The notes under the pieces: generated by a model
Told to the model about the DNA's origin: nothing
Databases searched by the model: none
Seen by the model: only the letters and a program-made list of their open reading frames with translations
Made by a program: the position numbers and the translations under genes
Source of the DNA: Pseudomonadota bacterium
Lineage (GTDB): Bacteria; Pseudomonadota; Gammaproteobacteria; Burkholderiales; Burkholderiaceae_B
Direction: 5' to 3'
NCBI GenBank assembly: GCA_023389535.1
Contig: JAEWEH010000079.1
Location: 1-6,210 of the forward strand
Length of the DNA stretch: 6,210 nucleotides
In this document: in pieces, positions 5,399-6,210 of the stretch
Layout of the letters: every line of letters starts with the position of its first letter
Position numbering within the stretch: position 1 is the stretch's first letter

Positions 5399-5400
5399 CA
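5376..5400 (-). terminator. Hairpin just past the stop of the truncated Bug gene, possible terminator
   Basis: TGCGGCGC (5376-5383) and GCGCCGCA (5393-5400) form a perfect 8-bp GC-rich stem with a 9-base loop. It starts 10 bp downstream of the TAG stop of the Bug gene ending at 5411. The place is right for a terminator, but there is no T-run, so factor-dependent termination or mRNA protection is equally possible. Confidence 0.4.
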
Positions 5401-5410
5401 TAAGCCGAGC

Positions 5411-6210
5411 CTATTCCAGCTTGAAGTCGGTGCTGCGCACGACGTCGCCCCACACCTTGGCTTCGTCCTTCAGATACTGGCCCAGCTCTTCGGGCGAGCT
5501 CAACCTGACATCCACGCCGGCATTGGCGAGCGCGGTGACGGCTTCGGGGGTGCTCATGCCTTTGCGGACCGCGTTGTTCAGCGTTTGAATGACATCTTTC
5601 GGCATGCCGGCAGGGCCGACCAGGGCCAGCCAGACGACGGCGTTATAGTCCTTGACCCCGGCCTCGTCCAGGCTGGGAACGTCTGGCAGTTGGGCCGAGC
5701 GCTCCTTGCTGGTGACCGCGAGCGCCTTCAGTTTCTTGGTGCGCACGTGTGGCAGGCCATTGGACACTGCGGCGAAACTGACATCTACAAACCCCGCAGC
5801 CAAGTCCTGCATGGCTTGTGCGCTGCCCTTATAGGGCACGTGTACCAATTTGGCGCCCGATTTCGTCAGGAAGTGCGCGGCCATCAGGTGTTGCGCGCTG
5901 CCATTGCCGGACGTGCCATAGTGCAGCGGGTTGGCGCTTTTCTTGGAATACTCGATCAGTTCCTGCACATTGTTGACCGGCACATTGGCTGCGTTCACGA
6001 ACAGGACGTACGGGCTGTCGGCGACCAGGGCAATAGGATCGAAGCTTTTGATGGGATCGTAGGTCAGGTCCTTGTACAGCAGGTGGCTGGTGACGTGGTT
6101 GGATGAAATCACTGCCAGGGTATAGCCATCGGGCGCGGCTTTGGCGACGTAGTCCGTGCCGATGGTCGAGCCGGCGCCTGCCTTGTTTTCCACTACGAAG
6201 GTGCCGCCCA
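5411..6210 (-). CDS. Bug/TctC-family periplasmic solute-binding protein (third copy), N-terminus outside the window
   Basis: A 5'-truncated TTT-type binding protein. The frame is open to the right edge and stops with TAG at 5413-5411, giving about 265 visible residues. It enters at GGTFVVENKAGAGSTIG, which is the usual GxxVVVENxxGAGG motif near residue 65-75 of this family, so the signal peptide and the PGGxxD loop lie beyond the window. The GTG at 6193 is internal and not a start. Other landmarks, counted from the first visible residue, are APDGYTL (about 25-31), HYGTSGNGSAQHL (about 95-107), HVPYKGSAQAMQDLAAG (about 122-138), LPDVPSLDEAG (about 171-181) and VGPAGMP (about 193-199). All family motifs downstream of the truncation look canonical. 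It is on the same strand as the second Bug gene but 223 bp away and diverged from it. The ligand is unknown. Confidence 0.93.
   Translation of the reverse strand, partial: GGTFVVENKAGAGSTIGTDYVAKAAPDGYTLAVISSNHVTSHLLYKDLTYDPIKSFDPIALVADSPYVLFVNAANVPVNNVQELIEYSKKSANPLHYGTSGNGSAQHLMAAHFLTKSGAKLVHVPYKGSAQAMQDLAAGFVDVSFAAVSNGLPHVRTKKLKALAVTSKERSAQLPDVPSLDEAGVKDYNAVVWLALVGPAGMPKDVIQTLNNAVRKGMSTPEAVTALANAGVDVRLSSPEELGQYLKDEAKVWGDVVRSTDFKLE

Noticed and set aside
5217..5453. 78-codon minus-strand frame spanning the 5200-5410 gap
   Set aside because: It overlaps the end of the third Bug gene out of frame, has an erratic composition, and shows no convincing ribosome site or family resemblance. The gap looks non-coding.
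5288..6106. Long (272-codon) plus-strand open frame opposite the third Bug gene
   Set aside because: It begins at TTG in the intergenic gap and has no domain signature or ribosome site. The opposite strand carries clear, ordered Bug motifs.
1..6210. CRISPR array, tRNA/rRNA gene, insertion sequence, attachment site or defence system
   Set aside because: I saw no spaced direct repeats, no cloverleaf-like or rRNA-like sequence, no transposase or integrase frame, and no defence-related domain in any frame.

Overview
The window looks like part of a betaproteobacterial chromosome (order Burkholderiales, probably Alcaligenaceae such as Bordetella, Achromobacter or a relative). The base composition is fairly GC-rich. 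Three separate Bug/TctC-type periplasmic binding proteins lie within 6.2 kb, and large expansions of this family are typical of that group. The taxonomic call is an inference from gene content and family knowledge; there is no rRNA or other marker in the window.

Plus-strand half: the window opens inside the last part of an aconitase-superfamily small subunit (LeuD-like swivel domain, ends at 265). A complete Bug-type solute-binding protein follows (374-1372), then a perfect 11-bp hairpin (1390-1416). Next is a FadR-subfamily GntR regulator (1572-2288), with a TGGT-TG-ACCA palindrome upstream that resembles operators of this regulator class.

Minus-strand half, read from the right edge leftwards: a 5'-truncated Bug protein (5411 to the window edge); a 223-bp gap with several overlapping inverted repeats and an 18-bp near-palindrome; a second complete Bug protein (4219-5187) closed by a textbook intrinsic terminator (4171-4199); then a tight two-gene unit of a fumarylacetoacetate-hydrolase-family enzyme (3139-4116) and an alpha/beta hydrolase (2348-3121). 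The regulator and the hydrolase converge on a 59-bp gap with a small hairpin.

Taken together this reads as a catabolic locus for an organic acid or ester. Bug proteins would capture a carboxylate in the periplasm, an alpha/beta hydrolase would cleave an ester or C-C bond, an FAH-fold enzyme would act on a 2-oxo or beta-dicarbonyl acid, a LeuD-like hydro-lyase would isomerise or dehydrate a hydroxy acid, and a GntR/FCD regulator would sense a pathway acid. The substrate cannot be read from the sequence. No membrane (TctA/TctB) component is present. I found no wholly new gene family. The least explained signals are the 5200-5410 gap and the odd 5' end of the first Bug gene.
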